DNA of 64,000 nt from Oasisia sp. SBJ-2009 (taxonomy: Eukaryota; Annelida; Polychaeta; Sabellida; Siboglinidae), in NCBI GenBank assembly GCA_964017155.1, contig OZ024854.1, positions 15,152,181-15,216,180 of the forward strand. Reading direction: 5' to 3'. Below the pieces are notes generated by a model. It was not told the DNA's origin. It searched no databases and worked only from the letters and a program-made list of their open reading frames with translations. This document shows positions 48,046 through 60,964 of this stretch, piece by piece (within the stretch, counting starts at the first letter, position 1; each line of letters starts with the position of its first letter). The position numbers and the translations under genes are program-made.

Positions 48046-51000
48046 GGAATCGGAATCGGAAGCGTTTATTGACCCAATAAAATATACATAAAGCAATGTT
48101 CATACAAATGACCTACAACTCAAGTTATAAAATAATATTACATTAGTACCGCTGTGCAGTAAACTGCCAAGTAATTGCATAAGAAATAATAGAAATGTAA
48201 TTATAAAATGTGATTATGAATTATTAATGTAGGTAAAATAACTAGGGGTCGAGGAGACTGTCACTAAGACCATTTTGGTCGCTCTCGTGGCAGCCACCCC
48301 ATTAATTACATAACAATTAAATATAGTTGACTATTTTAAACACTTCCAAATAAACACATATGCATAATACAGCAAACACAAGAATGTCATTTCTGGTAAC
48401 ATAAGTCACAAAACTCAACTAACAAAACAACACAAATTTGTTAAATTCACTTGGAAATTAGCCAATGATTATAATAACACTACTTAGTATATGTACATTT
48501 AGTTTATGTACATTTACGGAGGTATAACAAAGGGAAGAATCACTGTAAATTAGTACGTTGCTTGTTATGAATGTCCACACATATATAACAGTTTGGTAAA
48601 AAGCACAGTGTTTTGTAATTTTGTAGAAATTCTCTTTTGCGTAACTAATAAACCCTTGTAAACTGTGCGTTGTAATTTTGTTTTTAATGTTAAATGTAGT
48701 ATTGTTTATTAGTAAAGGGATATCGTGCCTAATGCATCGCTTGGCAAAGTCATGCTTAGCCCTATTTGTATGAATATTGTCATGTATCCGTGTGTTAAAT
48801 GTGTGGACTGCTTTATTTAATATAAATGGTAAGTTTTGCAAATATACTGGTAATGTCGTGTGCACATACTTATAGTACAGTTTCAATTCATGCAATTTCA
48901 GCATATCTGTAATATTAAGAATCTTGAGTTTCTTAAACAACGGCTCAGTATGTGCATTATAATTTGTTAAACATATTATTCTAATTGCTTTTTTCTGTAG
49001 TTTGATTATTCTGTTACAGCTAAAACCCTATACCATTAGGCCATAATTGATATATGGTAACATTAGTGCATTATATAAAGTAACTTTTATATTTAGTGGC
49101 AAGAATCGTTTTAATTTGATTAATATGCCTATCAATTTGGAACATTTAATTGAAATATATTTTATATGAACATCCCAGCTTAGGTTTTCTTGCAAGGTTA
49201 CCCCAAGAAGATTAAAATTTTGAACTCTTTCTATTACGGTTTCGTTTATTTTGAGGAGGAGTTTATTCACTTGTTTATTTCCCAATTTATGTATTATATA
49301 CTTGGATTTTTTTACGTTTAACGACAATTTATTGATGATTTTCAGCCATTTGTTTATCTTATTTAAATCTGAATTTAAATTATATTCGATGTCTTTAGTG
49401 GGACATGTGTTAGACAACTGAATTGTTGTAAACAAAGTTGTATCGTCTGCATACATTATATATTTAAATGTTTCACATGAGTTTGGTAAATCATTTATAT
49501 ATATTAAGAACAAAAGCGGACCTAAAATAGAACCATGTGGCACACCAGTGGTAATGGGCAGGGTTTCAGAGATAGAGTCATTGTAAATTACATATTGTTT
49601 TCTATTTTTCAAATAACTTTCCATTAACTTTAGAGCATCAGCATCCATCCCATAAAATTGTAGTTTACCTAGTAATATTGAATGGTCTAGGGTATCAAAT
49701 GCTTTTGATAAGTCTAAAAATATATTAATAGGTGTTTCGTTGGAATCCAGGGCGGCTATTGTTCGGTCGATAACTTCCAGAATGGCGTGTTCTGTTGAGT
49801 GACCGGATCTAAAGCCATACTGGTTATCATTAAAGAGTTGGTGTTTAGTAAAAAACGAATACATCTGATTATATATACCTTTTTCAATGACCTTTGAAAT
49901 TACTGGTAGCAGAGATATCGGTCTATAATTACAGAACGATGTTTGATCCTCATTTTTAAAGATAGGAATTACTTTCGCAATTTTCATCTTATCTGGAAAT
50001 ATCCCAGTGTTTAATATTTGATTTATAAGTATAGTTAGAGGGTTTATAAGAACATATTTTAAATATTTCAATTGTTTTAATGTAATACCGTCGCAGCCAC
50101 TACTGGATTTAGCAGGAAAATTGTCAATTATTTTGAGTATGGACTCTTCGTTAATTTCTTGGAATTGGAATCAATTTTCAGAATTTCCTGTTAAGTAGTA
50201 ACTATAATTTTTATTACTATCGTCTTTTATTTTGTTTGCAAGATCCTTACCTATGTTTGTAAAAAATGAATTAAAGTAATTTGCAATTTCTACATTATCA
50301 GTTATTTTATTATCTCCGTTCTTGAAATATTCAGGTAATGAACTTTTTTTAATTGACCTATGTAATATTTCGTTAATGGTTTTCCATGTTTTCCTTGCGT
50401 CATTTTTATATGAGTTAAATAGTTGTTCATAATATGATAGTTTGGCTGCTCTGATACTTCTTTTAAGGATACCATTATATGTTTTTAAATTTGACGTTTT
50501 AATAACATGTTCGATAGATGTTGGATTTAAACGTTTAAGTTGATTATGCAGGTTGTCTCTGTATTTTATTGATTTAAGTATACCATTTGTTATCCATTGG
50601 GAATGTTTATGTTTATGTTTACTAATTTGTATGGCATGTGTTTACGGTTTGCCTTTCCCAGTACCTCAGTAATTATTTTATAATTTTTATTAGGATCAGA
50701 CAAACTGTTTTTGTCTAATTTCTCCATTATATTTGAGTTGGTTATTTCAGAGGCAAAGTTCCACATAGCTATTTCATTCTGTATATGTATTTTGATTAAT
50801 TTGGAAGGACATTTTTTGACTGGAGCATTGTCAAATAAATATGAAATATGGGTGGTGATCTGAGAATTGTTTGATAAGGATACCTGCTGTTCATTCTAGC
50901 ATTAATTCACTAATTTTGCAAAACAAGTTGTCAATCAGAGTGCCATTCAGGGAAGAAAATCTTGTTGGGAATGTTATTTTGGGAAAGAAACTAAATCCTG

Positions 51001-51760
51001 TTAAGGTGTCGTAAAATTCGCTACAATATTCTTTTTCATTGATTTTAAGCAGGTTTATATTAAAGTCTCCTGCAATGATTACTTCTGCAATGATAATACT
51101 GATGCAAATTCATCAATAAACCTTTTGTAGTCACTATCTAGGACTCGTGGAGGTCTGTATATGTTACCAATTATCACAGCTTTTATAAGGCCGTCCCCTG
51201 TGACTTCAATAAACTGACCCTCCCAATTTTCATTTTGTATTACTTGCAGGACCTTATATTTATACTGTGATTGGTATATACATAATTAAGCCTCCTTTTG
51301 TACTACTAGTCTTGCCCAACGAAATTCAAGTATAGTCTTCTAATTAAATGTTACATAAGTCGTCTTGTTCAGTTAGCCAGCTTTCCTGAATACATATAAC
51401 ACTGAAAGCATACTTAAGTAGCCGCAGTTCTTGTGTGAAAACTTCTATTTAATTTAATTTAGCATTAATAGATTGAATGTTTGTGCTCAATACGCCAAAA
51501 TTATTTGTTTTTGTATTTATCAATGATTTAAAGTTGTTGGTGTCGTAGTACGATGAAGTTTTCATTATTGGCAAACTATCGTTATCAAAGTTTTCATCAT
51601 CGCTATGATGTAAAACTTTATTTAGGCAATTTTTATGAATACCTCCGTAATGTCGTAGACATTGGTAATCAAAGTCTAACATTTGTTCAGTTCGTATTTT
51701 ATATATTTGCTTGTAACATTTTTCAAACAGTTCTGTAAATATCTGCTAGTTGTGAAACAA
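48046..51760 (-). pseudogene. Nested APE-RT LINE (CR1/Jockey group), near full length, decayed
   Basis: From high to low coordinate, the minus strand shows fragments of an apurinic-type endonuclease: FGVLSTNIQSINAKLN, ICIQESWL, GNIYRPPR and GDFNINLL. A reverse transcriptase follows, with YRPISLLPVISKVIEK, NQYGFRSGHSTEHAI, LDLSKAFDTLDHSILL, GVPHGSILGPLLF and the catalytic YADD. The polymerase frame continues below 49,028 after a single in-frame TAG (48,940-48,458), and there are frameshifts in the endonuclease part. The 3' end carries a (GATTCC)n tail at about 48,046-48,062 behind an AATAAA on the minus strand. It inserted into the LTR element. Confidence 0.85.
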
Positions 51761-53804
51761 TTCAAATAGTAAAACATGTGATACAAATGCATAAACAGAT
51801 TAATTCTTCCAGTGTTGCGTACTTTCATAACATAAAAATGTATTAAACACAATGAGTAGGTGGAGACATACATCACACGGATTGTAGTCTCAAGACAAAA
51901 CAAAATAAACATAAAAAAGCCAACGTCACATGAAGTCAAGAACATCATGTGATATCCGTTCGCATTATGAAATGCAAGATGACCTTTTTTCGTGGGAGAG
52001 CTATTGCCCTTTTAAATGTTTTTTTTTAACACGCCACTGCTTAAAAATAAATGCATTTTACTGATAAAGAAGCGAACATAAATATTTCGCTGTGATAATT
52101 TAGAGATACCAGAATATATCAATCAACATAAATAACATTTAGTTGATATAAAAAAACAACGCTAGTATGGCTTAGCGGACCTTCTTACGTAAGAACATCG
52201 TACTTAAAAAATCAACGGCAATTTGAACATTAGAATGCCTAAATAACCTATAGAAGACATGAACTCAACTATGTTTCAGATAACAAAAATTCCAGAGCTA
52301 GCTAATCATGCCGAATAAGGCTACGCTTGCGCAATGGAGTACGTGAACATCTGAAACTATACAACATAGTCATGTCAAAAAAATTAAACTTGTGACCTCG
52401 TATTAACCTGAGTGCCATATAACATCTCTGCCACTGATCATAAAAAATGCCATCACCCCAACCATAAACCATCGATTCTGTCAAAAACTTAGATCAAACC
52501 TAGATCATTTAAACTATGTTAGTTTAGTACTATGATGCTCCGGCGATATAAGAAATATCGTACGTCCTAAGGTAAACGGTCGTGTTCAGATATAATATGT
52601 ATATATCACGATGAATTCACCCCGCAACACAAAATACATCACCAACATATTACAATGAAGTAATGAAGAATATAAAGTCAGGGACTGACATAAAACACAA
52701 TATGATGACTGCATCCAATGAAACATCAAACCGATAACCGTGTTTGTTAATTATTATTAGTATGATATTGGATTAAATAACAATGCATCTTACCAGATGT
52801 TTCATGTTCCTAGAAGTCAATAAAAGTCCCATTTATAAACATAAATGTCCGAAGTCAGTGTCATTGCTCATGAAAAACTTTGATAATGTTCAACGTGTGT
52901 GTCTTGTGAAGTGGCAGTTGTCGCTATCTTTAGTTTGTGTCGTCCTCCATGCAGGAAGCAGGAAGATTCCCTGGCTTGGCCTCAACAGGCTGACGTCATG
53001 ACCAACGTACTGGTCATTCGAAGCGGTCATTCCCCTTACGGTCGCGGCAGCATCCCGAACATTTATTTCTGTATAGAGCGACTGCACTGGGCCGAGTCGC
53101 AGCAGAGCGAACGTTTCTTGTAGTCAGCGGTAGCATATCGTTCCGTTGTCTATTTTCATAACTGGCTTGCGGGAGCGCTGACCACCATACAGTGACCAGT
53201 CCACTCGTGCCGGCCATGTTTAAAAATACTCTGCCTCTGTGCAAGCCCACCTTCGCCATGGTGAGTGCATGAGCACAGGGTAACAAGCATATCAGAATTG
53301 TCGAAATCACGCATGAACTAAGTGCACAGTTAGCGTCACTCAAATGTTTATTCAAAAGCGTTCGGTCACTACGAATTCTGTCGGCGGACACCGCTGCTGT
53401 CCATCGTCCTCCCAATGCCTATCCGGCGGGGCATGTAAAAGGCGGGAAGCAGGGTTGTGCGTACTCACGAATACAGTCGTATGCGGCAGTGTATTTGTGG
53501 CGTGGAGCCGTCCACGCAGCCATGGCGGTAGGATGTATCGTCCTCGTCCTCGTTCTCCCGAAGAGAGTGTCTGCGGTCACTCTGGGCGCGTTGTTTTGCT
53601 CGCCAATCATCGATATGATAGTTCATTTGCTCACCTCTCAGGCTCTGCACTAGCTCGGGTTGCCGCTCGGTCGTTCTGCGCTGGCCGTTCGTCACTGTAC
53701 TTGCCTATGTCTGTCGTAGACATAGTTTAGCCGACGTGCGTCTCCACTGTAGAAGTGTACATACCGTCTGTATTACATCAAGTTCAACTGGCTCGCGAAG
53801 CCAC

Positions 53805-54482
53805 TGTAAGAATTGGCCGGTCTACTAATTTCCCTTCTTCGCATCTGCCTCGATCTTCTTATATATAGTCGTAGACGCGGTGTTTTCATCTTGGGCAATA
53901 TTCCCCCTCCGTACTGACCCCATAGACAGTTAGCCATGACCTATACACAGTTCAGCCATAGTGTCACTGTCTAATTGAAATCAGATACTCACGGAGAGAG
54001 ATACCAATTACTCAATCATTCGCAGAAGACATTTCCAAGTGTTCGTTTCAAGAACTTTAATACAGACAGCATAATACAGAAGTTAATACAATTGTCTAAC
54101 TGGCCTGGCTCCGTGGGCGCCAGACGTGAAGTTACATGGTGCGTACGTGCTCTCCCCTCTCCTCTCTCTCTCGTCTTGTCTCCTCCTGTCCGCGCACTAC
54201 TCTCCTTAAATACGGGCTATTTCGCTCTCTAGCGATGTGCCTGGCTAGTGTACCTCTCACTTAGTAATAAGGAGCTGGTATCTCCTACCTACGGCCAACT
54301 CAGTGGTCATGCACCCACTCATCCCAAAACTATACTTAGTGAACTCAGACAACCGGATATAACTGGTTTAACCAAGCTATGCTTCTAGCTTGACTATAGC
54401 ATTAATATGACTTCATGTATAATAATTATAGTATTTCATGAAAAGTAATTACAAGGAATTTATGCAACCATAATTCCTTACA
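53805..54482 (-). repeat. LTR, right copy (5' LTR in element orientation)
   Basis: This 678-bp repeat has the same TG...CA ends as the left copy. In minus orientation a TATTTAAGG box lies ahead of a purine-rich stretch with GAGTAGTGCGCGGACAGG, at a position that would suit the LTR promoter. That reading is inference. Confidence 0.88.
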
Positions 54483-54486
54483 ATCT

Positions 54487-56369
54487 AATTGCTTTGCCGT
54501 CAGCTGCATGCAGAACAAATGCATTTCTCGTCGCAAAATACCAAACAACCTGTGGCATCGCGGAAGATGGGTGCCTGGTTTGTCATCAATACAGTGGCGC
54601 CACCTCTCAAGTGGGACATTATGTCATTGCACAGTACGATACTTTGGTCATAGTAGTCATGTATGATCGACGCCTTGCTTAGCTGTCTCTGCAACACAAT
54701 TCACCGCACCGCTCGTTTCATGTCGCTTTCATACAGTAATATATATACCCCCTAATAATATTTATATTGTTCAGGTTTGAACCAGCTGCGGCGGCATTTG
54801 AACCTTGATCGGTATATCCTCTGATATCGTTGCTTAAGTGCAGGGTGAGTTTTTGTACGTTTAACTTTTGTAAATAAGCGGACGCGATTGCATTCCGTGG
54901 ACCATAGACTGACCCCAGACCATGTTATGGAATTTCCATTGTCTCGGTGAAGTTTTTAAATATGAAAGCATGTAGGAGAAAGTGGGGTATAATGCCCAAC
55001 ACATGTAAAATGGCCCACCGTTGTGTCTCAGTTGTTAGGTGTTGCCATCTGTTTATAACTATGCACACTTGTGGGTGACATAATATTTCTCAATTAACAA
55101 GATGACAGACGATTTAAAGTTTGATCAGCACTTTTTCGTAAGTTGAAACGCATAACCTACCACTGACATATATTATATGTCTTATATATTATAGATGGTC
55201 ATTGCTTAACCATCTAAAAAAAACTAGCATTAGTCGATAACTGAACTCACGGGAAGAAACAATTCTAGCTTAGTATTTTTTCAGTGTGACAAACCTATAC
55301 ACCACGTGGCATATAGGTCGATATGACCTAACTTTGATGGGTCTAAATGACCCAATGGACCAATTTACATCATATGTTCTCCAATTAGAAAGTGGCTGGT
55401 TTTTCCACCAATCACGTGTGAGACTGAGACTAGAGCTTGCAGCATCTGCTGGGTCCATGTTGGCATGTCACAAATCAGGTTGGATGCAACTAAATATCGT
55501 TGTTCGTCCATTGGTTTGACCACTTTTCAACGTGTCAGTGCCCTCGACACAGAACATGAGCATACTTCTCATGGATGGATACTCAGCTTATACGAAGAAC
55601 ATCAAAGTTATCTATAAGGCAATGCATAATGGAGTTTTCATGATTTCCATGATGTTAATTTTGTGTGTGACTTCTCTGCAGATGCAGGTTAGATTTCGTA
55701 GTGGACTGCAGTTTGAAACAACTTCGTGAGTAGGGCCTATTCATACATGCATCAATATATTTTAAAAATTTTATTCGAATTTTTAAACAGAGTATTTTTT
55801 AAAGTTGAAAATGTTTCATATATGTATTGTTATATATGTTTACGTTCGGTAAATCTTTTTCAGGACGTCCATGCATGAAATGTACTTGACTGATATAAAA
55901 CAAAATCAACTCTTAAGTTTGTTATAATACCTCGAAAATATGTTATATCAATACAATTATAAATGTTGAAACTTTCTTTCCCAAAACTAATTTACTTAAT
56001 TTCTACACTTTTTAAAGCAGCGGTGTTATGAAATAATCTCTACTACCAATAGACCATTCAGAAAACCACGGGCAAAGCCAAAGTAAAGTGAACGAAAGTG
56101 TCCAAGTTTATAGAAACTGCGGTCGCTAGGTGGATTTTTAATCGTTAGTCTCCTCCCTTCCGGTCTATTGCTCGACCACTGCATCCCGTACTGCATTAGG
56201 AAGCCAACGTTTCGTGCCTGTTACATAGTAAGTACCTAGGCATAACACAATACATATTTTGTTAAGACGCCATGATATAACCAAAATTATTATAATCCAA
56301 AGGAAAAAGAAAAGCTGCCAACTGTTATTTGATCCGCGGTCGGTGACGACAGACGAGTGACTGTCAGTT
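54487..56369. other. No gene seen
   Basis: Short open frames here show no family motif, splice context or codon pattern that I can support. The stretch separates the LTR element from the TIR element. Confidence 0.35.
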
Positions 56370-56920
56370 GAGAGTGTTAGCAAATGTTTTCGTCGGTCCT
56401 TTTTCGTGGTGCGGGCTGCAAGGAAACTAGGTCAAGTGACGTCAGACACAACCACCACCGTCAACGCCACATGCGTGATAGCAGGTGCCATTTTCGTCGC
56501 GTCCTCGGTTTGTGAATAACGACAACTAGTCTATAGGTGAGAAAGTATTGTTTTTTGTTAAGTTGTGCCTGTGTTTTCCATAATTTTGTAATTGAACCAT
56601 AAGATGTTGAAGTTAGTTTAATTCAGTATCTCATCGACATCGTAAATTTCGTGAATTGATTAGATTTCCTGGTCAGGGTGAACCCTACTGCCTGGTTTAA
56701 TAAGGTTTATTTCAGACAAGACGTCCATATATGTATACATAAAATACAATTAAAAAAAATTGAAAAGTACAATACATATAATACAATCAAAGCAATGAGA
56801 TCAACGTGAAAATATAAGTGTAAAATTAAAAAAGTTATGTCTAAATATATGAGGAAATGAATTAAATAAGTTGTAAAAATAAATATTAAAAATAATTGAT
56901 TCAAAAATAAATACAATACT

Positions 56921-57641
56921 GCTGCCTCATTTCCAATTCAGTTTAGTGAAAGAAATGTTAGTGGTTAGGCAATATAAAATGCGAAAATACCTGAATGGTA
57001 AAATTATCCTGGGAGGATAAAACTGGACGTTTTGAGTAGTAGTCTCTTTGTCAGGCATTGACAGGTATTCAGTCATGTTGAATGCTCACTGCTGAAGAGG
57101 AACTGAAATTTGGCTATTTTTGGTTGTCTTGAATTTGTGACACCGGACCATATAGTCATACGTAGGAATAGGCACAAAATCGTGGCAGTTGCACATTTTC
57201 GGATAAAATGACGGCTATTTTGAATAGTAATCGGTTTTAGTAGGCGGGCATCAATGGAAATGATTTCTTTGAATTACTGATATGGCAAAACATGGTATGG
57301 ACAAAATAAAATCATAGTTATGTAACATAAATCAATCAAATTATGCTCGACTTATTTTTACTGATCCTGCAGTCACTGACACTGTCCTTTTAACCAGTTA
57401 ACACTACTAATACTAATAATAATTGCATTTGTGTAGCGCTTTTTTCTCCCAACTGAGATCAAAGCACAGGAAAAAAGAGAACACTGATGCAGGCGATGCA
57501 AAATTATTTAATACTGTGCCCATTTGATAAACAGGCTAGAATCCAAATTATTGTTAGTCCATGCACAAAATATGTTGCAGTAGTATGTTTTTCTCCATAT
57601 ATATCGCTGCCTCATTTCCAATTCAGTTTAGTGAAAGAAAT
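56921..57641. repeat. Pair of 36-bp direct repeats, 685 bp apart
   Basis: GCTGCCTCATTTCCAATTCA and the following GTTTAGTGAAAGAAAT occur at 56,921-56,956 and again at 57,606-57,641 without a mismatch. The second copy lies just ahead of the coding exon's acceptor. The pair may flank an insertion or record a local duplication. Confidence 0.8.
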
Positions 57642-57688
57642 TTTAAATTATATCATTGTTAAATTGTTTTCAACATTTGTTTAACAGG

Positions 57689-58013
57689 TGTTGCTCCAAC
57701 TACGCCGAAGAATCGTAAAGTGGGGATGGAACTGGTAGAAGTTCTGCGCCTCAAGATACAGGCAGAGAAGGAGAAGAGAAGAAGAGAGAAGGAAGAGAAA
57801 CAAATGGAAAAGGAGAGGCTGGAGATGGCTCAAGTGGAGGAGCAGCATAAGCAGGCTGAAGCAGCAAAAATCAGGGCAGACGCAGAGGCAGAAAGAGCCC
57901 TGAGGAGAGATGAGCTGGATTGTCGCAATCGAGAGTCAGCCCTTAGAGAAAAGCAAGAGGAAGAAAGAAGTGTGATGCTTCAGCTGCTAATACAGCAGCT
58001 GAGTAAAAAATAA
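57689..58013 (+). CDS. Terminal exon of a charged coiled-coil protein inside a TIR element
   Basis: A 3' splice site (TTTGTTTAACAG, ending 57,688) opens an exon that reads GVAPTTPKNRKVGMELVEVL and then about 85 residues rich in Glu, Lys, Arg and Gln with heptad-like spacing, ending QLLIQQLSKK before TAA. The frame is open from the acceptor with phase 1, so at least one upstream coding exon is expected. I do not find one, and the first internal ATG is at 57,726. The composition resembles the C-terminal coiled coil that follows a Myb/SANT-like DNA-binding domain in transposon-derived proteins. It is a fragment of a larger protein or a coiled-coil-only product. AATAAA at about 58,151 could end the transcript. 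Confidence 0.6.
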
Positions 58014-58476
58014 CATATGGGCAGCTGTCAAGCCCTTCATCCAGGGTCAAGTCAGCAAGGACTTCATCAGCAATCCCTTCCATTTTGTTTCCTGAAATCA
58101 TACCAAAAATGTACATGTATGTATTTATACAATAATTGTTTTAAGTAAACAAATAAAATATAAAAGAGAGAAAGAAAAGAAGAAGATATCTTCCAATGTT
58201 CTTTTACCTAATTTGGTCATTAGCAGCAAATGTTCATAATGTTTTATTTTTGTGTGCCATTTCTGGGATATTTGGGCTGCTTTCTCACCAAGGAAAGCAT
58301 CGCTTCAACTGTGTCGCACTAGCCAACTACTCAACACTTCAACCAGTGGCACCCCCCACCCCCAGAACCTGATAAAATTATCAAGTGAACACACAGAAAC
58401 TGCACACAACAAAGGATTTTCCACAACCCCTGCACAACATATACCATAGGTCTACAGGTTTACCTACTCTTTTTTT

Positions 58477-59005
58477 GTGAGTGAGTGAGTGAGTGAGTTT
58501 ATTTGGTAAAACATTATAATACATATAAATATAATATTTACCGAGGATAGACACATTAAAGCACACAATAGCACACTTGTTTCCAATGTGGTCCTCCAAA
58601 AAAATACTAAGAATGAATTTAAGAAAATATAAAAATAAATAAACACTAATACAATAATTAAAATGTAAATATTTTCAAAGACAGGTAAGACAATGTGCTA
58701 ACATAAAAGGTGCTCTATTAAAATATAATAACATATTAGTACGTAGTAAGATTAAATTAACAAAACAGTATTTAAAATATCACTTTAAGGTGATAATTCA
58801 TCAGCCATCAATCTGCTGTATAATAGCCTAAAATGGCTAAATAGGGTCGTTACCTTTTTTCTAAAATTGTTTTTAACTTGACATTGCTTTATTTCAGTAG
58901 GCAGTTTGTTCCAGTGGTATATGCTGGAATAAAAAAAGGAAGTTTGCTCATTCTGGTCAACTTCAAAACATATAAAGTACATGTGTATGTTCTCTGTCCA
59001 TCATT
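58477..59005 (-). pseudogene. LINE 3' fragment inside the TIR element
   Basis: The minus strand contains FFYSSIYHWNKLPTEIKQCQ and NNFRKKVTTLF, the usual C-terminal signature of LINE polymerases, followed by a short 3' untranslated part that ends in a (TCAC)n repeat at 58,477-58,497. Everything upstream of the C-terminus is missing, as expected for a 5'-truncated insertion. Confidence 0.75.
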
Positions 59006-59384
59006 CCAACACCGAACACCAACCAAGCGTTGACTGTTGCTTTCAACATGACGGATCGGATTTGGGTCCCTTTTTGATCGACTCAATACAGGGCCAATTA
59101 ACCCTTCAACTCTGGCGTATAACGCGTCCTGCTACAGCACAGATATTAAACTTTGACCAAAAACTGTTAAAACACAAAACAAGCGATAATAAATTACAAA
59201 AATTACTCACCGAAGTCGTCTCATAAACTTTCGTTGTAATGTCGATTTCACCCACGAAAATCCTGATTTTCGTCGCTCGCCAGCGAGGCGTCGCCAGGCC
59301 GCGCACGCGCAGTCACCGCTGTGCTAAAAATAAAGAGGAGCCCTCACGAAAATGGACCCGACGAAAACATTTGCTAACACTCTC

Positions 59385-60394
59385 TAGTACTGTTGATATG
59401 TTTCGACATCTGCTTCATTGACATTGTCCAAATAATGTTTTGCGTTGTTATCTAGTCTAAAGCGGGATATTCAGCTGTGCGTAGTGTTTACAGCTATGAC
59501 CTATGGCTATGTTTCTGTAATACGACCTTTCACATATATACATAGCAGTGAAAATGTCATCGTCGTCCGTGGCTATTTTCAGGAATGCCCACAACAATTA
59601 TAACGTATCCTATTCGAGTTCTATAACTTCTACTTTTTATCAAAGTGAAAATGGCAAAAAAACATGCTCGCATAAGTTACATTCTGGTTCGCTGTACATA
59701 ACAGAATGTGCCTCTTTGCCTTTGGCAAATAACTATTAATGTTATACACGAACCGGAGGTAGAAATCGGGGACATTAACTGTGGTTTCATCAATTGTGTG
59801 CACCCATATTATTAGAAAAGTACCTTTAATTGAAGTACGTACGGTTATTGAACGGAGAAAATATATTTTGTAAAAGACAATCACACAAAATCGTTGTGAC
59901 GGGTTTGAAAACTGCACGGCTTCAGTCTTCAACAAGTAGTGCAAACTGTCCATGGCGTATGTTTACGTAACAACATTACGTCATCGACTGCCTCATTTAA
60001 ATATATAAATAAATCGTTTGATTATCGTGATATAATATATTTATATAATATATTCAATAATCAGTACAGCCACAAGTTATAATTTCAGATGTTGATGATG
60101 TGGCTATTGCATACCGCCCAGGTGTTCGTAGCGCTAAGCATATCCTATTGTATAGACTCTTTTTATTGTGACAGTATTTTGTGTACACTAATTATTTGCA
60201 TTATGTAAGAACGTGTTTATTGTTGGTGCTGTTAATTTTTTGCCGATGAATCGGATGTCGAGGATCCGTTTTTTCGATACTTGCATTGGAACAGTTCCCA
60301 ATTTTTTAATGCTATGATGAACAATAGCCACATTAGATATGACAAAGTCGTGCACAGATACAGGCAGTATGTCAGTAATCCGATACACACTGTT
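59385..60394. other. No gene seen
   Basis: AT-rich sequence follows the right TIR of the 3.0-kb element. Short open frames on both strands have no recognisable motif or splice context. Confidence 0.35.
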
Positions 60395-60690
60395 CTTAGT
60401 TCTTAGGTGGTTTCCTCCAAACAGCCCAAACTTGGGGTAACGCAGGAGTTGTCCTCAAGAAGTAGTGAGTCTACTACAGTTTACAGATTTACCCCCCTGT
60501 GTGGGGGTCTTTTACTTCCCCGGCATAGACACCAGACAGAAGGTACCACCGGCTTTTAGTGTCTCTTCCGAAAGACACAGGCAAGTGTGGGGTAAACGAA
60601 ATTGCCTAAGTTTCGAAACGGAGACAGGTGGGATTGAACCACCGTCCCCTCGTCCGGCGCTCTACCGCGCGACCACCGCTCCCTCTTTAT
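60395..60690 (-). mobile_element. tRNA-derived SINE, second family
   Basis: Read on the minus strand from 60,690, it starts GAGGGAGCGGTGGTCGCGCG with a tRNA-like A-box (TGGTCGCGCGGTAGAGCG) and a B-box (GGTTCAATCC). The body contains AAAGACCCCCACACAGGGG and TAAACTGTAGTAGACTCACT, and a tail contains GGGCTGTTTGGAGGAAACC. Parts recur at 62,212-62,300 and 6,147-6,193. The cloverleaf region is followed by long extra sequence, so this is a SINE and not a tRNA gene. Confidence 0.75.
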
Positions 60691-60964
60691 CAGTAGTTCT
60701 TACAATATATTCCTGCCGACGCCCCTGCAATAGCTCTTTATTTAACATAGTTATCTGAAGCTCGATCACCCAGCACCATCATTTAGGATGGAATGACCGT
60801 CTTAACTTCTTAAACTAGTTGCCTTCTTCTTAATTATATTTGTACATTAGAAATAATCGCAAAATCATAGATCAAATTGTTGATGAGAAGTATCAATTTG
60901 GAGTCCCTAGAACGCCGCAGAGAAGTCAACCGCCTAGCTTTTTTTTTCTAAATCCCTAGAAACC

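Larger units (their letters stand above)
45779..54482 (-). mobile_element. LTR retrotransposon without recognisable gag-pol, interrupted by a LINE
   Basis: Two direct LTRs (45,779-46,447 and 53,805-54,482) both begin TG and end CA and are flanked by a 4-bp direct repeat ATCT (45,775-45,778 and 54,483-54,486). Read on the minus strand, the base after the 5' LTR is followed by TGGCTTCGCGAGC (53,803-53,791), compatible with a tRNA primer site, and a purine-rich GGGTGATGGAGG directly precedes the 3' LTR. Both favour the minus orientation. Excluding the nested LINE, the internal part is only about 3.6 kb. I recognise no protease, reverse transcriptase or integrase motifs in it, so it is non-autonomous or heavily decayed. 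It differs from a solo LTR in having both ends. Confidence 0.8.
56370..59384 (+). mobile_element. 3.0-kb TIR DNA transposon carrying a coiled-coil exon (PIF/Harbinger-like, tentative)
   Basis: The left end, GAGAGTGTTAGCAAATGTTT from 56,370, is repeated in inverse at the right end (AAACATTTGCTAACACTCTC ending 59,384). The repeats extend about 40 bp through TTTTCGTCGG and TTTTCGTG. No certain target duplication is visible. Inside are a possible non-coding exon ending at a GTGAGA donor (56,533), the coding exon at 57,689-58,013 and AATAAA at about 58,151. A charged coiled-coil partner protein is typical of the Myb/SANT-like second gene of PIF/Harbinger elements, but the family call is inference and no transposase is present. 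Confidence 0.7.

Noticed and set aside
53014..53730. Opposing open frames of 128-133 codons inside the LTR element as gag
   Set aside because: I see no capsid, zinc-knuckle or protease motif. Composition follows the locally GC-rich sequence.
60610..60690. A tRNA gene on the minus strand
   Set aside because: A- and B-boxes are present, but the sequence continues into a repeated SINE body and a proper acceptor stem is not evident.
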